Notes: generated from the sequence alone by a model not told the origin. Positions 8,501 to 17,286 are shown, counted from the stretch's first letter. The stretch: DNA of 64,000 nucleotides from M3007 sp046160625 (GCA_046160625.1 JBJXGZ010000143.1:1-64000), one strand, 5' to 3'. Program-made: numbers and translations.

Positions 8501-9110
8501 TAAAAATGCCGTTATCGCCAATGGCACTAATGGATATGTTGGTATAGGGGCAGTCAATGCTACCAATGCAAGTCTACGCGTTTTACAAAAAGAAGGCGGT
8601 ATCCTTTTGCACAATGAGGCTAACGGTAATTTTTGGGAATTCTCAGCAAGTCCAGCCAATGGTAGCCTCCAACTTTTCAACAGCACCCTTGGCGGTGGAG
8701 TCCCAGCGGGTACATTCACACCTGCTGGAGTTTATTTACCATCTGATCGTCGCTTGAAAACAGATATTGAGGCGATTTCGACTGGAATATTGACAAAAAT
8801 GATGCAACTCAAACCAGTCAGTTATCGGTACAAGGCGGAGGCGACCGATGCCAAGCATACACTTGGGTTTTTAGCGCAGGATGTACTATCCGTATTCCCG
8901 GAACTCGTTGGGCAAAGCACCGACCGAAATGGGAAAAATGGATTTTTATCCATTAATTACGGTGGATTTGGCGTTTTGGCGGTGAAAGCCATCCAAGAAC
9001 AACAAACCGAAATTGAAGGGTTGAAAAAAGAGAATGCCGAACTCCGTAGCAAAACCGAATCTCTGGAAGCGCGATTATTGCGTCTGGAGAAGCAGCTTGG
9101 AGAGAAGTAA
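5595..9110 (+). CDS. Giant repeat fibre-like protein with C-terminal S74 intramolecular chaperone
   Basis: 1171 residues. Residues 1-21 are a signal peptide (LSLLFLLAISFTVGAQ). Residues about 24-140 form a domain beginning VPQGINYQCIVRN that recurs in Bacteroidota surface proteins. The middle is made of glycine/asparagine-rich repeats with six copies of a GQVLKWNG(T)xWxPA module and pieces such as GDVSGPFNNLQIK. From residue 1049 the protein has the peptidase S74 (endosialidase-type) autocleaving chaperone: SDRRLKTDI with its Ser-Lys pair, LKPVSYRYK, LGFLAQDV, then a coiled coil (IEGLKKENAELRSK to the end). In phage tail fibres this domain trimerises the fibre and cuts itself off before the serine. 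Here the context suggests a trimeric cell-surface fibre. I see no T9SS sorting domain, so its export route is unclear. Confidence 0.88.
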   Translation: MRQRFLLSLLFLLAISFTVGAQNVPQGINYQCIVRNDQTGDPVINQTVTLLFSLRSGSPNGPVDYQEKHVSSTNEFGLVNLVIGRGQPQVNSFAGINWSAGSKFLTVLLESSPNVFDEIGNSELLSVPYALYAQNGGGGGADNWGAQTAFTNNGISGNGLANNPIGLAQQGAQSGQVLKWNGTAWAPAEDLQGGGGNGGTVTQINTGTGLQGGPITTTGTISLSNTTVQPGIHGSATEIPVITVDAQGRITHIDKVIVQPGAVGLNSGTGINVVTNGFNNFTINNTGDTNPNDDVTLTTVHDGDVSGPFNNLQIKANVVTSNELNNGAVTAPKLANMGAANGQVLKWNGTAWAPAADDSGNVALTGGNGISITGSSPNFTITNTGDTNAGDDITTATQANGDVSGPFSNLQIKPNVVTSVEIADGAVTSPKIADGAVITAKLANDAVTTGKIADGAVGTTDIANQAVTGAKIDDMGAANGQVLKWNGTVWAPAADATGNFAVLPGIGIDVVQAGNTFTVSNDGDTNPNDDLTNATVFNGDVTGPSNNLQIKAGIVVNADMAPNSIGTNNLINGAVTAVKLNNMGAANGQILQYNGVTWVPINLPPGGGDNWGTQTVQTNPTLSGQGTAGNLLRIAQQGATMGQVLQWNGASWIPATLPPPAGDDWGAQTVVVGNALAGNGTVATPLNLAKQGASTGEVLKWNGVQWQPAADNSGGTGDNYAAGSGISVTGTSPNFVIDNTGDLDPTNELQTISLVGDELTLSDGGGTVTIPTGNNYAEGTGIDITGSAPNFTINNTGDLSNTNELQNLGIAGNVLSITNGNMVNLPIGPTYTAGAGISLAGNVITNTGDLSNTNELQNLTLTGSILEISNGNTVDLDPLLGGGGDDWKNIGDDIVNTNAGNVGIGIPVPVARLHIAGNGESIRLQGDTPMITFLPSGPAPPGVGFARIAAGLLSLGTQNVIGVGLLPNNKNAVIANGTNGYVGIGAVNATNASLRVLQKEGGILLHNEANGNFWEFSASPANGSLQLFNSTLGGGVPAGTFTPAGVYLPSDRRLKTDIEAISTGILTKMMQLKPVSYRYKAEATDAKHTLGFLAQDVLSVFPELVGQSTDRNGKNGFLSINYGGFGVLAVKAIQEQQTEIEGLKKENAELRSKTESLEARLLRLEKQLGEK
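6109..7730 (+). repeat. Six-copy internal repeat in the fibre-like gene
   Basis: The coding sequence repeats a module encoding GQVLKWNGTxWxPAAD near nt 6109, 6602, 7015, 7340, 7508 and 7670. Between copies two and four lie shorter repeats encoding GDVSGP and NNLQIK, and a pseudo-heptad ADGAVT/NDAVT run near 6860-6990. Copies differ by several substitutions, so they are old rather than freshly duplicated. Confidence 0.8.
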
Positions 9111-9114
9111 ATTT

Positions 9115-9240
9115 AACAGCAAAACCGCAAAACAGGAGCACCGCAAAATTTAGAACTGTGAATAAAATGATCTAAAAGAGATGGATTAATCTTTTTTTTG
9201 GATTCTAACGCACAGTTTTAAATTTTGCGGTTTTGCTGTT
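9115..9240. repeat. Periodic inverted repeat, 8-nt units, arms unequal by 16 nt
   Basis: Left arm 9115-9160, right arm 9211-9240, loop 9161-9210. Reverse-complementing the right arm gives the left arm except for one substitution and a 16-base block (9133-9148) present only on the left. The block partly repeats its surroundings (ACCGCAAAA occurs on both sides of it) and equals two 8-base units. The element fills the spacer between the ends of two convergent genes and could act as a bidirectional terminator or mRNA 3' stabiliser. Confidence 0.85.
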
Positions 9241-9249
9241 TTATTCCAG

Positions 9250-10293
9250 TTATTCGCCACTCCTCAAATTCACCACAATCGCATTCCCAATTGGGTCTTC
9301 AAACATTTTTTTTCGGATTACCAGCGCTTCTTTTTCACGAACATTCAGGCATTTTGGCGATTCCGTTAATATCTGCTCCATCTCTGCCAAAATCTTCTCT
9401 TGTGGCTGCCAGTATCGCTGGTTCTTTCCAAAAACATCCTCCAATACTTGCTCTTTCACGCCTTCTAATTCAGGAGCAAAAAGAGTCCCGTATTCCATTG
9501 CTCGGTCAATTTGCCGGAGCAGCTTAAGATGAAATCCCAATCCAAGTTGGCTTGCGGATTCTAGATCAGGAAGTGGAAATTTCCAGACAGGATAAAGTGA
9601 TTCAATGCTATCGGTTTGAAACGCAGCCATACAGGTTTGGATGAAAGCATCGTCTTGCAAGCCTTTAGTTATCAACGATTTTTGATGCCACACAAAAAAA
9701 TCAGCAACGAGCATAGGCCCTTCTTCCGCTCCTACCTTTTGAAATAAATAACCTGGAAATGCATCATTTAGCCAGTTAAATTCTGGTTGAAACCCACTTT
9801 CTGGGCGGCGGGAAAGTATGAATAAAAATGTATCCCGCAGAGCCACTGTTCCTCGCCACACCTCAGCAAATTGCTCCTCTGTTTCCAGTTTTGAAAAGTT
9901 TTGCATTACTGAATTGCGCCGTACAGCAAGGGTTTTTCCAAAGTAGCCAATCAGACGTTTTTGCAGCAACCAATCTCCATTATCATTTGCTGGCCTCAAT
10001 GCCCACGCGAGTACCCAACCAGATTGTTTCTCAGCCGTTTGAACTTTTATCCATGGGGTTTGAAATACATCACAGCCGAAGGCAATTTGTGCTTCGGAGG
10101 GGCCAACCTCCCCGAGGTCATTGAGCGCCCGGCCTTTCCTCAACGAAAGTATTTCAGGACTCTTTTCATTTGGTTCATGGCGCAGGGAGGCTTGTTCAGC
10201 AAGGACAAAAAGTTGATTTTCAGTTGCTTGTTTGTTTTTGCAGGAGCAAAGCAAAAACAGTAGCGGTAAAATTTTCCAATCGAAATGCTGCAT
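9250..10293 (-). CDS. Lipoprotein with SH3-like N-terminal region
   Basis: 347 residues from the ATG at 10293, chosen because it begins directly with a lipoprotein signal (MQHFDWKILPLLFLLCSCKN, lipid cysteine probably Cys18) and because a promoter box lies 19 bases upstream. The longer in-frame start at 10398 would overlap the divergent neighbour. After the signal, FVLAEQASLRHEPNEKSPEILSLRKG looks like a bacterial SH3 (SH3b) domain, with the expected WIKVQTAEKQSGWVLAWAL strand near its end. The remaining 230 residues are helical and unrecognised. SH3b domains often bind peptidoglycan, so an envelope role is plausible. Confidence 0.75.
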   Translation of the reverse strand: MQHFDWKILPLLFLLCSCKNKQATENQLFVLAEQASLRHEPNEKSPEILSLRKGRALNDLGEVGPSEAQIAFGCDVFQTPWIKVQTAEKQSGWVLAWALRPANDNGDWLLQKRLIGYFGKTLAVRRNSVMQNFSKLETEEQFAEVWRGTVALRDTFLFILSRRPESGFQPEFNWLNDAFPGYLFQKVGAEEGPMLVADFFVWHQKSLITKGLQDDAFIQTCMAAFQTDSIESLYPVWKFPLPDLESASQLGLGFHLKLLRQIDRAMEYGTLFAPELEGVKEQVLEDVFGKNQRYWQPQEKILAEMEQILTESPKCLNVREKEALVIRKKMFEDPIGNAIVVNLRSGE

Positions 10294-10311
10294 ACGAAGT
10301 AAGTTTACGCA

Positions 10312-10319
10312 CAAAACTA
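10312..10319 (-). promoter_or_regulatory. -7 promoter box of the SH3-like lipoprotein gene
   Basis: Minus-strand TAGTTTTG (TAnnTTTG) ends 19 bases before the ATG at 10293, leaving a very short leader. It lies in a 41-base spacer between divergent start codons. Confidence 0.45.
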
Positions 10320-10334
10320 CGGTAGCCTTCTCGC

Positions 10335-12959
10335 ATGAAATTTTCATTCTTTTTCCCCATCCTCTCCTTCCTTCTTTTTTCGGCTCAAACGCTGTCATCC
10401 CAAATAATTGATGACTTTTCTGATGGGAATTTTAATCAAAATCCAATCTGGGTCGGGGACACTTCCAATTTCAAAATCAGCAATGCCGGCGAACTCCAAC
10501 TTAATGCTATAGCAGCCGGCCAATCTGCGATCTTTGTAGCGGGAAATATGCCTGATAGCAACCTTTGGGATTTTGATGTGCGCATGGATTTTGCTCCTTC
10601 CAACCAAAATCTTGTGCGAATATACCTCCAAATAGACCAGATAAATCTCGCAGCCGCGAACGGTTATTACCTCGAAATGGGCGAAACTGGTTCGCTTGAC
10701 GCCATTCGTTTTTTCAGACAAAATGGAGCAACAAAATTGCATTTGGCGACTGGGCAGTCGGGACTTGCAGGCAATTCTCCCAATCTTCATATCCGTGTAA
10801 AACGTACATTATCAGGAGACTGGACGGTGGAGGCCGCCCCCGTCGGTGCTGCATTGCAGTTACAGTTTTCATTGTCAGAGACCACGTGGCCTGGTGGATT
10901 AAATAGTATTTTCGGCTTTCAGTGCGTTTATACAATATCGAATGTGAGCAAGTTTTACTTCGACAACGTCAACATTCGCCCTGACTTGCCTGACATCCAA
11001 CCACCCGTGCTGGTATCGGCGCAAGGCGACAATATAACACGGGTATCTGCAGTGTTTAACGAAGAATTGGACATGGTTTCTGCCGAAAATCCGGCAAATT
11101 ATTTCATAAACAATGGCATCGGCCAGCCCATCTCTGCCTTGCTTTCTGGCGATTTGAGGACCGTAATTTTGACCTTGCAAAACCAGCTTTCTACGGGGAA
11201 TTACACACTTCAAACTTCTGGCATAAAGGATGTATTAGAAAACGAAAGCTTTATTCAAACTGCTGATTTTCAGTTCATAAAAGTGGAGGTGGCGGAAGAA
11301 TTTGATATCCTTATCAACGAAATCATGGCCGACCCGACCCCGTCTCGCGGCCTTCCAGAAGTTGAGTGGGTGGAAATTTTCAACCGCTCTAATAAGGTTT
11401 TTGATCTCGCCAATTTCCGCTTTTCCGACGGCAGCAGTGGCGCACTTCCACTTCCTGTTTACGCCCTCCAGCCAAACGCTTATGTAGTGCTTGTGACAAA
11501 TGCCAATTTAGATACGCTACAAGGCGCTGCTCTCCACAACAACGTGCTAGGCTTTGGAATAAGTAGCGCCGCACTCAATAACGATGGCGACGTGCTTACG
11601 CTCAGCGATGCAGCGGGAAAAATTATTGATCGAGTGTCCTATGGAGGAGGCTGCAATGCTTCCTCCGCGGATTATGAAGGCGTTTCACGCGAGCGCATCA
11701 ACCCCACGCTGCCATGCCTCGGCATGGAAAATTGGCAACCATGCTCAGCCCAGATAGGCGCCACACTGGGCTTTCAAAACGCTTCATACTCAACCGAACC
11801 CGACTTGACACCCCCAATCCTCTACTTTGCGTATCCAGAATCGCCGAGCTCAATTTTATTAACTTTTAGCAAGGGTCTGGACGCAACAACAGTGCAAAAT
11901 CCGACAACATACCAGTTTTCACCTTCCCGTGGCGTTGCCTCCGCGCAACAGCTCCCCGACGATCGTTCAAGGGTTCGCCTGACACTCAGCCAGCCTTTAG
12001 AAGCAGGGATCATTTATGCTCTTACGCTTGGAAACGACTTGGAAGATTGCAGTGGAAACCTTGCTGAAAACACCGATACAACATACGTAGGATTACCAGA
12101 AAAGCCTGACTACCAAGATATTATATTGAATGAAATCCTTTTCAATCCTGTGTCTGGAGGTGCTCGATACCTTGAGTACTACAATAGGAGCCAAAAAATA
12201 TTTGATTGGTCAGACTTCTTTTTGGCCGACACCACTAGCACAGTGGCCATCAATCAAAAGCGACTTTTTCTGCCCGGTATATATCATGTGCTCAGTAGTG
12301 ACCCGTCTGACATCCGAAACCGTCATCAAAACATCTACACTGGCAGAGTACTTTGTCAAAGTTTGCCTTCGCTAGATGACATCAGTGACCTCATCACGTT
12401 ATATTGGGCAGGAGGAGGCCAGAGCATCACTATTGATTCCTTTTATTACAGACGAGGAATGCACAATTCCCTGCTCTCGACTTCCGAACAGGATGGCGTG
12501 GCACTTGAACGGATTCGCATTGACGAGCCTACGCAAACTGCCTCCAACTGGACCTCCGCATCCCCGCTTATTACGGGTGCTGCCGGCACCCCTACCCTTC
12601 CCAATTCTCAATCTCTTCCTGCCTCCAATCCCTCTGACCATCTGATAACCATTCCAATCGCACGGCTTTCTCCTGATGGAGATGCGCATGAAGATTTTCT
12701 GGATATTTTCTACAAACTGCCAAAAGAGGGCTATGCCGCCAGTTTAACGATTTTTGATTCAGATGGAAATTTGATCAAAAACCTTGTCAGGCAAAACCTT
12801 GTCGGCACAGAAGGCGTGATACGTTGGGATGGCGACACCGATACTGGCGAAGGCATAAAGGCCCGTCCCGGTATACACTTGCTTTATTTCGAGATTTTTA
12901 GTCCTGATGGCGATGTGAGGCGGGTAAAAAAAGCGGTGGTAGTTCTGGGAAGGTTTTGA
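10335..12959 (+). CDS. Secreted lamin-tail-domain protein
   Basis: 874 residues. Residues 1-22 are a signal peptide (LLFSAQTLSSQ). Residues about 25-215 look like a lectin/LamG-type sandwich (FSDGNFNQNPIWVGDTSNF, VRIYLQIDQINLAA, YYLEMGE). Two Big_5/SbsA-type Ig domains follow (PPVLVSAQGDNITRVSAVFN near 220; PPILYFAYPESPSSILLTFS near 490). Two lamin-tail domains start near residue 324 (ILINEIMADPTPSRG, EVEWVEIFN) and 595 (ILNEILFNP, ARYLEYYN). The last 100 residues (ARLSPDGDAHEDFLDI, IRWDGDTDTGE, AVVVLGRF) resemble a FlgD/CHU_C-like C-terminal module that may serve type IX sorting. The overall look is a surface adhesin or scaffold. It ends 1 base from the convergent DUF937 gene. Confidence 0.82.
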   Translation: MKFSFFFPILSFLLFSAQTLSSQIIDDFSDGNFNQNPIWVGDTSNFKISNAGELQLNAIAAGQSAIFVAGNMPDSNLWDFDVRMDFAPSNQNLVRIYLQIDQINLAAANGYYLEMGETGSLDAIRFFRQNGATKLHLATGQSGLAGNSPNLHIRVKRTLSGDWTVEAAPVGAALQLQFSLSETTWPGGLNSIFGFQCVYTISNVSKFYFDNVNIRPDLPDIQPPVLVSAQGDNITRVSAVFNEELDMVSAENPANYFINNGIGQPISALLSGDLRTVILTLQNQLSTGNYTLQTSGIKDVLENESFIQTADFQFIKVEVAEEFDILINEIMADPTPSRGLPEVEWVEIFNRSNKVFDLANFRFSDGSSGALPLPVYALQPNAYVVLVTNANLDTLQGAALHNNVLGFGISSAALNNDGDVLTLSDAAGKIIDRVSYGGGCNASSADYEGVSRERINPTLPCLGMENWQPCSAQIGATLGFQNASYSTEPDLTPPILYFAYPESPSSILLTFSKGLDATTVQNPTTYQFSPSRGVASAQQLPDDRSRVRLTLSQPLEAGIIYALTLGNDLEDCSGNLAENTDTTYVGLPEKPDYQDIILNEILFNPVSGGARYLEYYNRSQKIFDWSDFFLADTTSTVAINQKRLFLPGIYHVLSSDPSDIRNRHQNIYTGRVLCQSLPSLDDISDLITLYWAGGGQSITIDSFYYRRGMHNSLLSTSEQDGVALERIRIDEPTQTASNWTSASPLITGAAGTPTLPNSQSLPASNPSDHLITIPIARLSPDGDAHEDFLDIFYKLPKEGYAASLTIFDSDGNLIKNLVRQNLVGTEGVIRWDGDTDTGEGIKARPGIHLLYFEIFSPDGDVRRVKKAVVVLGRF

Positions 12960-12960
12960 A

Positions 12961-13596
12961 TTAGTTTTTCAGGAAATAAATGATGGCGAGGCCAAGGCCA
13001 ATGAGCAATAATAGTGGCCAGGTCCAAGCAAGAGCAATGCCTGTTTTCCCTTGAATCGAATTTCCATGCCCTGCATTTGCCATACCCAATAACGCCCCTA
13101 CACCCGCGGGAAGCAGACTTACGATGATGTTTCTTTGACTGAGTAAATACCCGACGAATTTGGATGCGGTGAGTCCTTCTTCACTGATTTTCTTGCTGAA
13201 CAATGCCATTACGAGCGGACCGGCAAACCCCAGGAGTGATGAAGCAGAAGACTGCTTTACTCCAGAAAACGAGGCCACGGCATTGGTTATGGCTGGCATC
13301 TTTGCCCCGAATATTACGCCAAGCAACTGCCCTGATTTCTCCTTAAGGTCGCTGTCGCCATCAAGGAGACTGTCGAGATTGGCGAGAATGCCGGGATTAA
13401 AATCGCGCAATGTGCTGAAAACATCATCAATAGCATGGGAATCTCCACATTTTTCAAGCAAACCGGCAAGTATGGTGGGGGCGAGGCTACTAATGGCTTT
13501 GGCAATACCGACTTCATTTTCGCCATAAATTTTAGCGGCTTCGCTGAGCAGATCAGGGCTGAGGTAATCTCTTACAGAGTCAAGGATGTTTGACAT
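12961..13596 (-). CDS. DUF937 domain protein with C-terminal membrane anchor
   Basis: 211 residues. Residues 1-160 match DUF937: YLSPDLLSEAAKIYGENE, then helical repeats such as AISSLAPTILAGLLEK and NAVASFSGVKQSSASSLLGF. A glycine-rich hydrophobic stretch follows, and the protein ends in one membrane helix (WPLLLLIGLGLAIIYFLKN). DUF937 is widespread and of unknown function. It is separated by one base from the convergent lamin-tail gene, leaving no room for a dedicated terminator. Confidence 0.82.
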   Translation of the reverse strand: MSNILDSVRDYLSPDLLSEAAKIYGENEVGIAKAISSLAPTILAGLLEKCGDSHAIDDVFSTLRDFNPGILANLDSLLDGDSDLKEKSGQLLGVIFGAKMPAITNAVASFSGVKQSSASSLLGFAGPLVMALFSKKISEEGLTASKFVGYLLSQRNIIVSLLPAGVGALLGMANAGHGNSIQGKTGIALAWTWPLLLLIGLGLAIIYFLKN

Positions 13597-13735
13597 GTTT
13601 GTTTTTTAAACTTTGATTGAAATAATATTATATGGAGGGCTTCCTGGCTGAAATAATTTAAGTCAGATGCCCCTTGAACAACGTACTTGATAAAATGATT
13701 GCAGTTCTCCTGTTTTAGTTTAAGATTCCACCATT

Positions 13736-15373
13736 ATGCCTCGCATACTGCTATTCCTCAACTTGTTTGTTTTCCTTTTTTCTTGTCATAACACCCCTGT
13801 TCCGACGGATGATCGCCGGGCTTTTCGATACAATCAACACAATCCCATCACTTCGCTTGACCCGGCTTTTGCCCGTACCCAAAATAACATTTGGGCAGTA
13901 GATTGTTTGTTCAACGGCCTTGTCCAATTGGACGATAATCTTAACGTAAAACCCTGTATAGCAAAGCATTGGAGCATCTCACCTAATGGCTTGACTTATC
14001 GTTTTTCATTGCGCGAAGATGTATTTTTTCACGACGACCCCATATTTGCCAATGGCGGAAAAGGTAGAAAACTGATTGCTTCTGATGTGGTATACAGTTT
14101 TCAAAGACTGCTTGATGAGGCTTGGCCTAAGCCTGGTTCATGGATATTTAAAGACCGTGTGGCTGCGGATTCAGGATTTGTTGCAGAAAGTGATTCTGTT
14201 TTTATTCTGCGCCTCCAGACACCCTTCCAGCCGATGTTGCAAATCCTGACCATGCAATATGCCAGCATAGTGCCACCTGAAGTTTGTGAATTTTGGGGGC
14301 GAGATTTCCGCAGAAACCCCGTTGGCACAGGCCCATTTCGCTTTAAAATATGGGCTGAAAACCAGGCACTCGTATTGATCAAGAACGAGCAGTATTTCGA
14401 GCGGGACAGCACGGGTGTTCGCCTACCATACCTTGACGCCGTAAAAATCACGTTTATAAGTGATCGGAAAACTGCATTTCTGGAATTTAAAAAAGGAAAT
14501 CTGGACTATTTTTTTGGGCTTGAAAGTGCTTATATCAACGAACTTCTCACGCTAGACGGTGAGATTCAACCCGTGCTTTCTGACCAGTTTTATTTTTTGA
14601 AAAACCCGTATTTAAATACAGAGTATTTGGGAATTCGTATGCAAAGTGATAGCCTGACTTGGAGTCAGACTATCAGTAATCCACTGCAAATCAAAAAGAT
14701 ACGCCAGGCGCTGAACTTTGGTTTTGACCGTGCCCAAATGTTACGCACCCTTCGCAACAATGTAGGCCGGGCTGCTACATCAGGTTTTGTGCCCCTGGGG
14801 CTCCCTTCTTTTGATGACGCAGCTGTTCCGGGCTATAGCTATGACCCTGATAAAGCCGCCAGATTACTTGCTGAAGCGGGATACCCACAAGGAAAAAACC
14901 TTCCCAACATTATTCTGCTTTGCAACAATGAATACCTGGACCTTTGCACATTCATTGTACGTCAGTGGGAAGACTTGGGCGTAAAAGTCAAAATCGAAAT
15001 GACTGAGACTGCGCTTTTGAGAGAACGTATGCGCAATGGTCATGCGCCATTTTTTCGGGCTTCCTGGATCGCCGACTACCCCGACGCGGAAAGTTTCCTG
15101 ACTTGTTTTTATTCAAAAAACGGAGCACCACCGAATTACACCGGGTTTAAAAATGCTGCATTTGATCGCCTCTACGAGGCGTCCCTCCGCGAAACGGCTA
15201 TAGACCGTCGCTATGCCTTTTACCGGGATATGGAAAAGATATTGGTCGAAGAAAGTCCAGTCATTTTTCTTTTCTATGACGAAACAGCCCAGTTCGCCAA
15301 TCGCAAAGTGAAGGGCCTTTCCCGCAACGCAATCAATCTATTGTCGCTTAAAAAGGTCCGGATAGGGCATTGA
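13736..15373 (+). CDS. Peptide-binding lipoprotein of an ABC transporter (SBP family 5)
   Basis: 545 residues with a lipoprotein signal (LFVFLFSCHN, lipid Cys17). The body matches family 5 solute-binding proteins (OppA/DppA): ITSLDPAFARTQNNIWAVDCLFNGL at the N-terminal ligand region, WSISPNGLTYRFSLREDVFFHDD, ASDVVYSFQRLLDE, NPVGTGPFRFKIW, IRQALNFGFDRAQM, and the late RASWIADYPDAESFLTCFYS segment. These proteins capture oligopeptides or related solutes in the periplasm for import. No permease or ATPase genes lie in the window, so it is an orphan here. The sppA gene follows after 125 bases on the same strand. Confidence 0.88.
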   Translation: MPRILLFLNLFVFLFSCHNTPVPTDDRRAFRYNQHNPITSLDPAFARTQNNIWAVDCLFNGLVQLDDNLNVKPCIAKHWSISPNGLTYRFSLREDVFFHDDPIFANGGKGRKLIASDVVYSFQRLLDEAWPKPGSWIFKDRVAADSGFVAESDSVFILRLQTPFQPMLQILTMQYASIVPPEVCEFWGRDFRRNPVGTGPFRFKIWAENQALVLIKNEQYFERDSTGVRLPYLDAVKITFISDRKTAFLEFKKGNLDYFFGLESAYINELLTLDGEIQPVLSDQFYFLKNPYLNTEYLGIRMQSDSLTWSQTISNPLQIKKIRQALNFGFDRAQMLRTLRNNVGRAATSGFVPLGLPSFDDAAVPGYSYDPDKAARLLAEAGYPQGKNLPNIILLCNNEYLDLCTFIVRQWEDLGVKVKIEMTETALLRERMRNGHAPFFRASWIADYPDAESFLTCFYSKNGAPPNYTGFKNAAFDRLYEASLRETAIDRRYAFYRDMEKILVEESPVIFLFYDETAQFANRKVKGLSRNAINLLSLKKVRIGH

Positions 15374-15498
15374 ATCTTTTTCATTTATCCCTTCCCTTTG
15401 CCCCCTGCTCCTTGAATGAGCGAGTTTTATCTAATTTTGGAAAACAAGGAGGGAAAGGTCTTTGTCTTTGTGCCTGGATAATACTCAACAACAGCAGC

Positions 15499-17286
15499 AT
15501 GAATCAGTTTTTCAAATTCCTTTTCGCTTCCTGCCTGGGCACAGCGCTTGCGCTTGGCTTACTTCTTTTCATCGGCATTGGCTGGGCAGCCAGTATGGCT
15601 GGAAATGCTTCAAAAAAAGAAAAAGTCAATGTCAACGCTAACTCAGTACTCGAACTTGATTTCAAAAATATCATCCCGGAAAAAACAAATAACCTTCCGA
15701 TGGATCCTTTTGATTTCGACCAAAAAGACATACTCGGCCTTTCAGATATGGTAAGCGCCATCCAACGCGCTAAAGAGGATCCTGACATCAAGGGTATTTA
15801 CCTCAATGCGCCTGTTGTTATGATTGGAAAGGCCAGTTCCGCAACCTTGCGCAATGCACTGGCTGATTTCCGTTCTTCGGGAAAGTTCATTGTTTCCTAC
15901 GCAAATTTTTATACCCAAGGAGCATACTACCTCGCATCTGTAGCGGACAGCGTATTTATGAGTCCCCAAGGGGTGGTAGATTTTAGAGGTTATTCAAGCA
16001 CTGTCACTTATTACAAGGGTATGCTCGACAAATTGGATGTGAAAATGCGCATATTCTACTGCGGTAAGTACAAAAGTGCCACAGAGCCTTACCGTGCGGA
16101 TAAAATGAGTGAGGAAAACCGGCTACAAATCCGTGAATACATCACCCCGCTTTACGATATCTTTATCAAAGACGTCGCTCAGAGCCGCAATATTGCAGAG
16201 ACGGAGCTTCGCCAAATAGCTGAGCGGTACGACGGTTTCAGCGCTGAAAAAGCGAAGCAATCTCGACTAATTGATCGTTTAGCCTACGAAGACGAAGCAT
16301 TTGCAATGATCAAAAACCGCATTGGGCTGTCTGAAAAGGAAAAACTTAACCGTGTCAGCCTGGAAGAATATTTTGAAGCGCGTGGCAAAAAGACCAACTT
16401 TTCGGTCAAGGACAAAATTGCCGTAGTATACGCCGAAGGCGAAATCCACGATGGCGAAGAGGGCGAACCCGGGACCATCCTCGATGGAAAATATATAAAA
16501 ATGCTGCGCAAAATCCGGAAAGACCCGAGCATAAAAGCCATTGTGTTGCGCGTAAATTCACCCGGCGGCAGCTCTCTAGCCAGCGATAATATTCTTCGCG
16601 AACTCGACCTTTGCCGGCAAGCCGGCAAACCAATAGTAGTTAGCATGGGCGACGTGGCGGCCTCTGGTGGATACTACATAGCGTGCCATGCCGACAGCAT
16701 TTTTGCCGAACCCGCAACTATTACCGGGTCTATCGGCGTGTTTGGCATGATCCCGATTTTGGAAGAAACCATGCGCAACAAACTCGGCATAACTTTCGAC
16801 ACCGTCCGCACACAGAAATTCTCGGCATTTGGCAGCGCGGTGTATGACTTTTCGCCTGAAGAGAGCCAGTTAATTCAAAATCGGGTGGATTGGATTTACC
16901 AGGATTTTATTGGCAAAGTCGCTGTGGGCCGAAAGCGTACTCCGGAGCAAATCAATGAAATAGCGCAAGGGCGGGTATGGTCGGCCGCAAAGGCGAAAGA
17001 AATCGGCCTGGTGGACGATCTCGGCGGACTTGATCGCGCCCTTGGTGCCGCAGCCAAACTTGCGAACCTTGAAAAATACCGCATTACGGAATATCCGCAG
17101 ACCAAGTCTGGCTTCGAACAGTTCCTGGATCAGCTCATGGACAAAAAAGAGCGTGACGACAGCGTTAAATCTTGGGCCATTCGCCAAGAACTGGGCGATT
17201 TTTATCCGATATACAAAACCGTGCAGGGCTTCCGGCAGAACAAGGGGATTTTGTTTCGGATGCCTTATGAGTTGTCTGTGAATTGA
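15499..17286 (+). CDS. sppA: Signal peptide peptidase SppA, long (67K) type
   Basis: 595 residues from the ATG at 15499, which starts directly with a membrane anchor (FLFASCLGTALALGLLLFIG). A 43-residue in-frame extension back to 15370 is hydrophilic and implausible. Two tandem S49 domains give the usual long SppA. The catalytic lysine is Lys129 (SGKFIVSYANFYTQGAYYLA) and the nucleophile is Ser389 (GDVAASGGYYIAC), followed by ATITGSIGVFGM. SppA digests cleaved signal peptides in the inner membrane, which fits a genome with heavy protein export. Transcription probably ends at the hairpin 22 bases downstream. Confidence 0.93.
   Translation: MNQFFKFLFASCLGTALALGLLLFIGIGWAASMAGNASKKEKVNVNANSVLELDFKNIIPEKTNNLPMDPFDFDQKDILGLSDMVSAIQRAKEDPDIKGIYLNAPVVMIGKASSATLRNALADFRSSGKFIVSYANFYTQGAYYLASVADSVFMSPQGVVDFRGYSSTVTYYKGMLDKLDVKMRIFYCGKYKSATEPYRADKMSEENRLQIREYITPLYDIFIKDVAQSRNIAETELRQIAERYDGFSAEKAKQSRLIDRLAYEDEAFAMIKNRIGLSEKEKLNRVSLEEYFEARGKKTNFSVKDKIAVVYAEGEIHDGEEGEPGTILDGKYIKMLRKIRKDPSIKAIVLRVNSPGGSSLASDNILRELDLCRQAGKPIVVSMGDVAASGGYYIACHADSIFAEPATITGSIGVFGMIPILEETMRNKLGITFDTVRTQKFSAFGSAVYDFSPEESQLIQNRVDWIYQDFIGKVAVGRKRTPEQINEIAQGRVWSAAKAKEIGLVDDLGGLDRALGAAAKLANLEKYRITEYPQTKSGFEQFLDQLMDKKERDDSVKSWAIRQELGDFYPIYKTVQGFRQNKGILFRMPYELSVN

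Noticed and set aside
5595..9110. Prophage tail-fibre gene
   Set aside because: The S74 domain alone suggests phage, but the signal peptide, the VPQGINYQ N-terminal domain and the absence of any other phage gene point to a cell-surface protein.
13597..13735. Promoter for the peptide-binding lipoprotein gene
   Set aside because: No TAnnTTTG box stands out in the divergent spacer, so I did not annotate one.
15370..15498. N-terminal extension of SppA
   Set aside because: The added 43 residues are not signal-like and lie upstream of a perfect membrane-anchor start at 15499.
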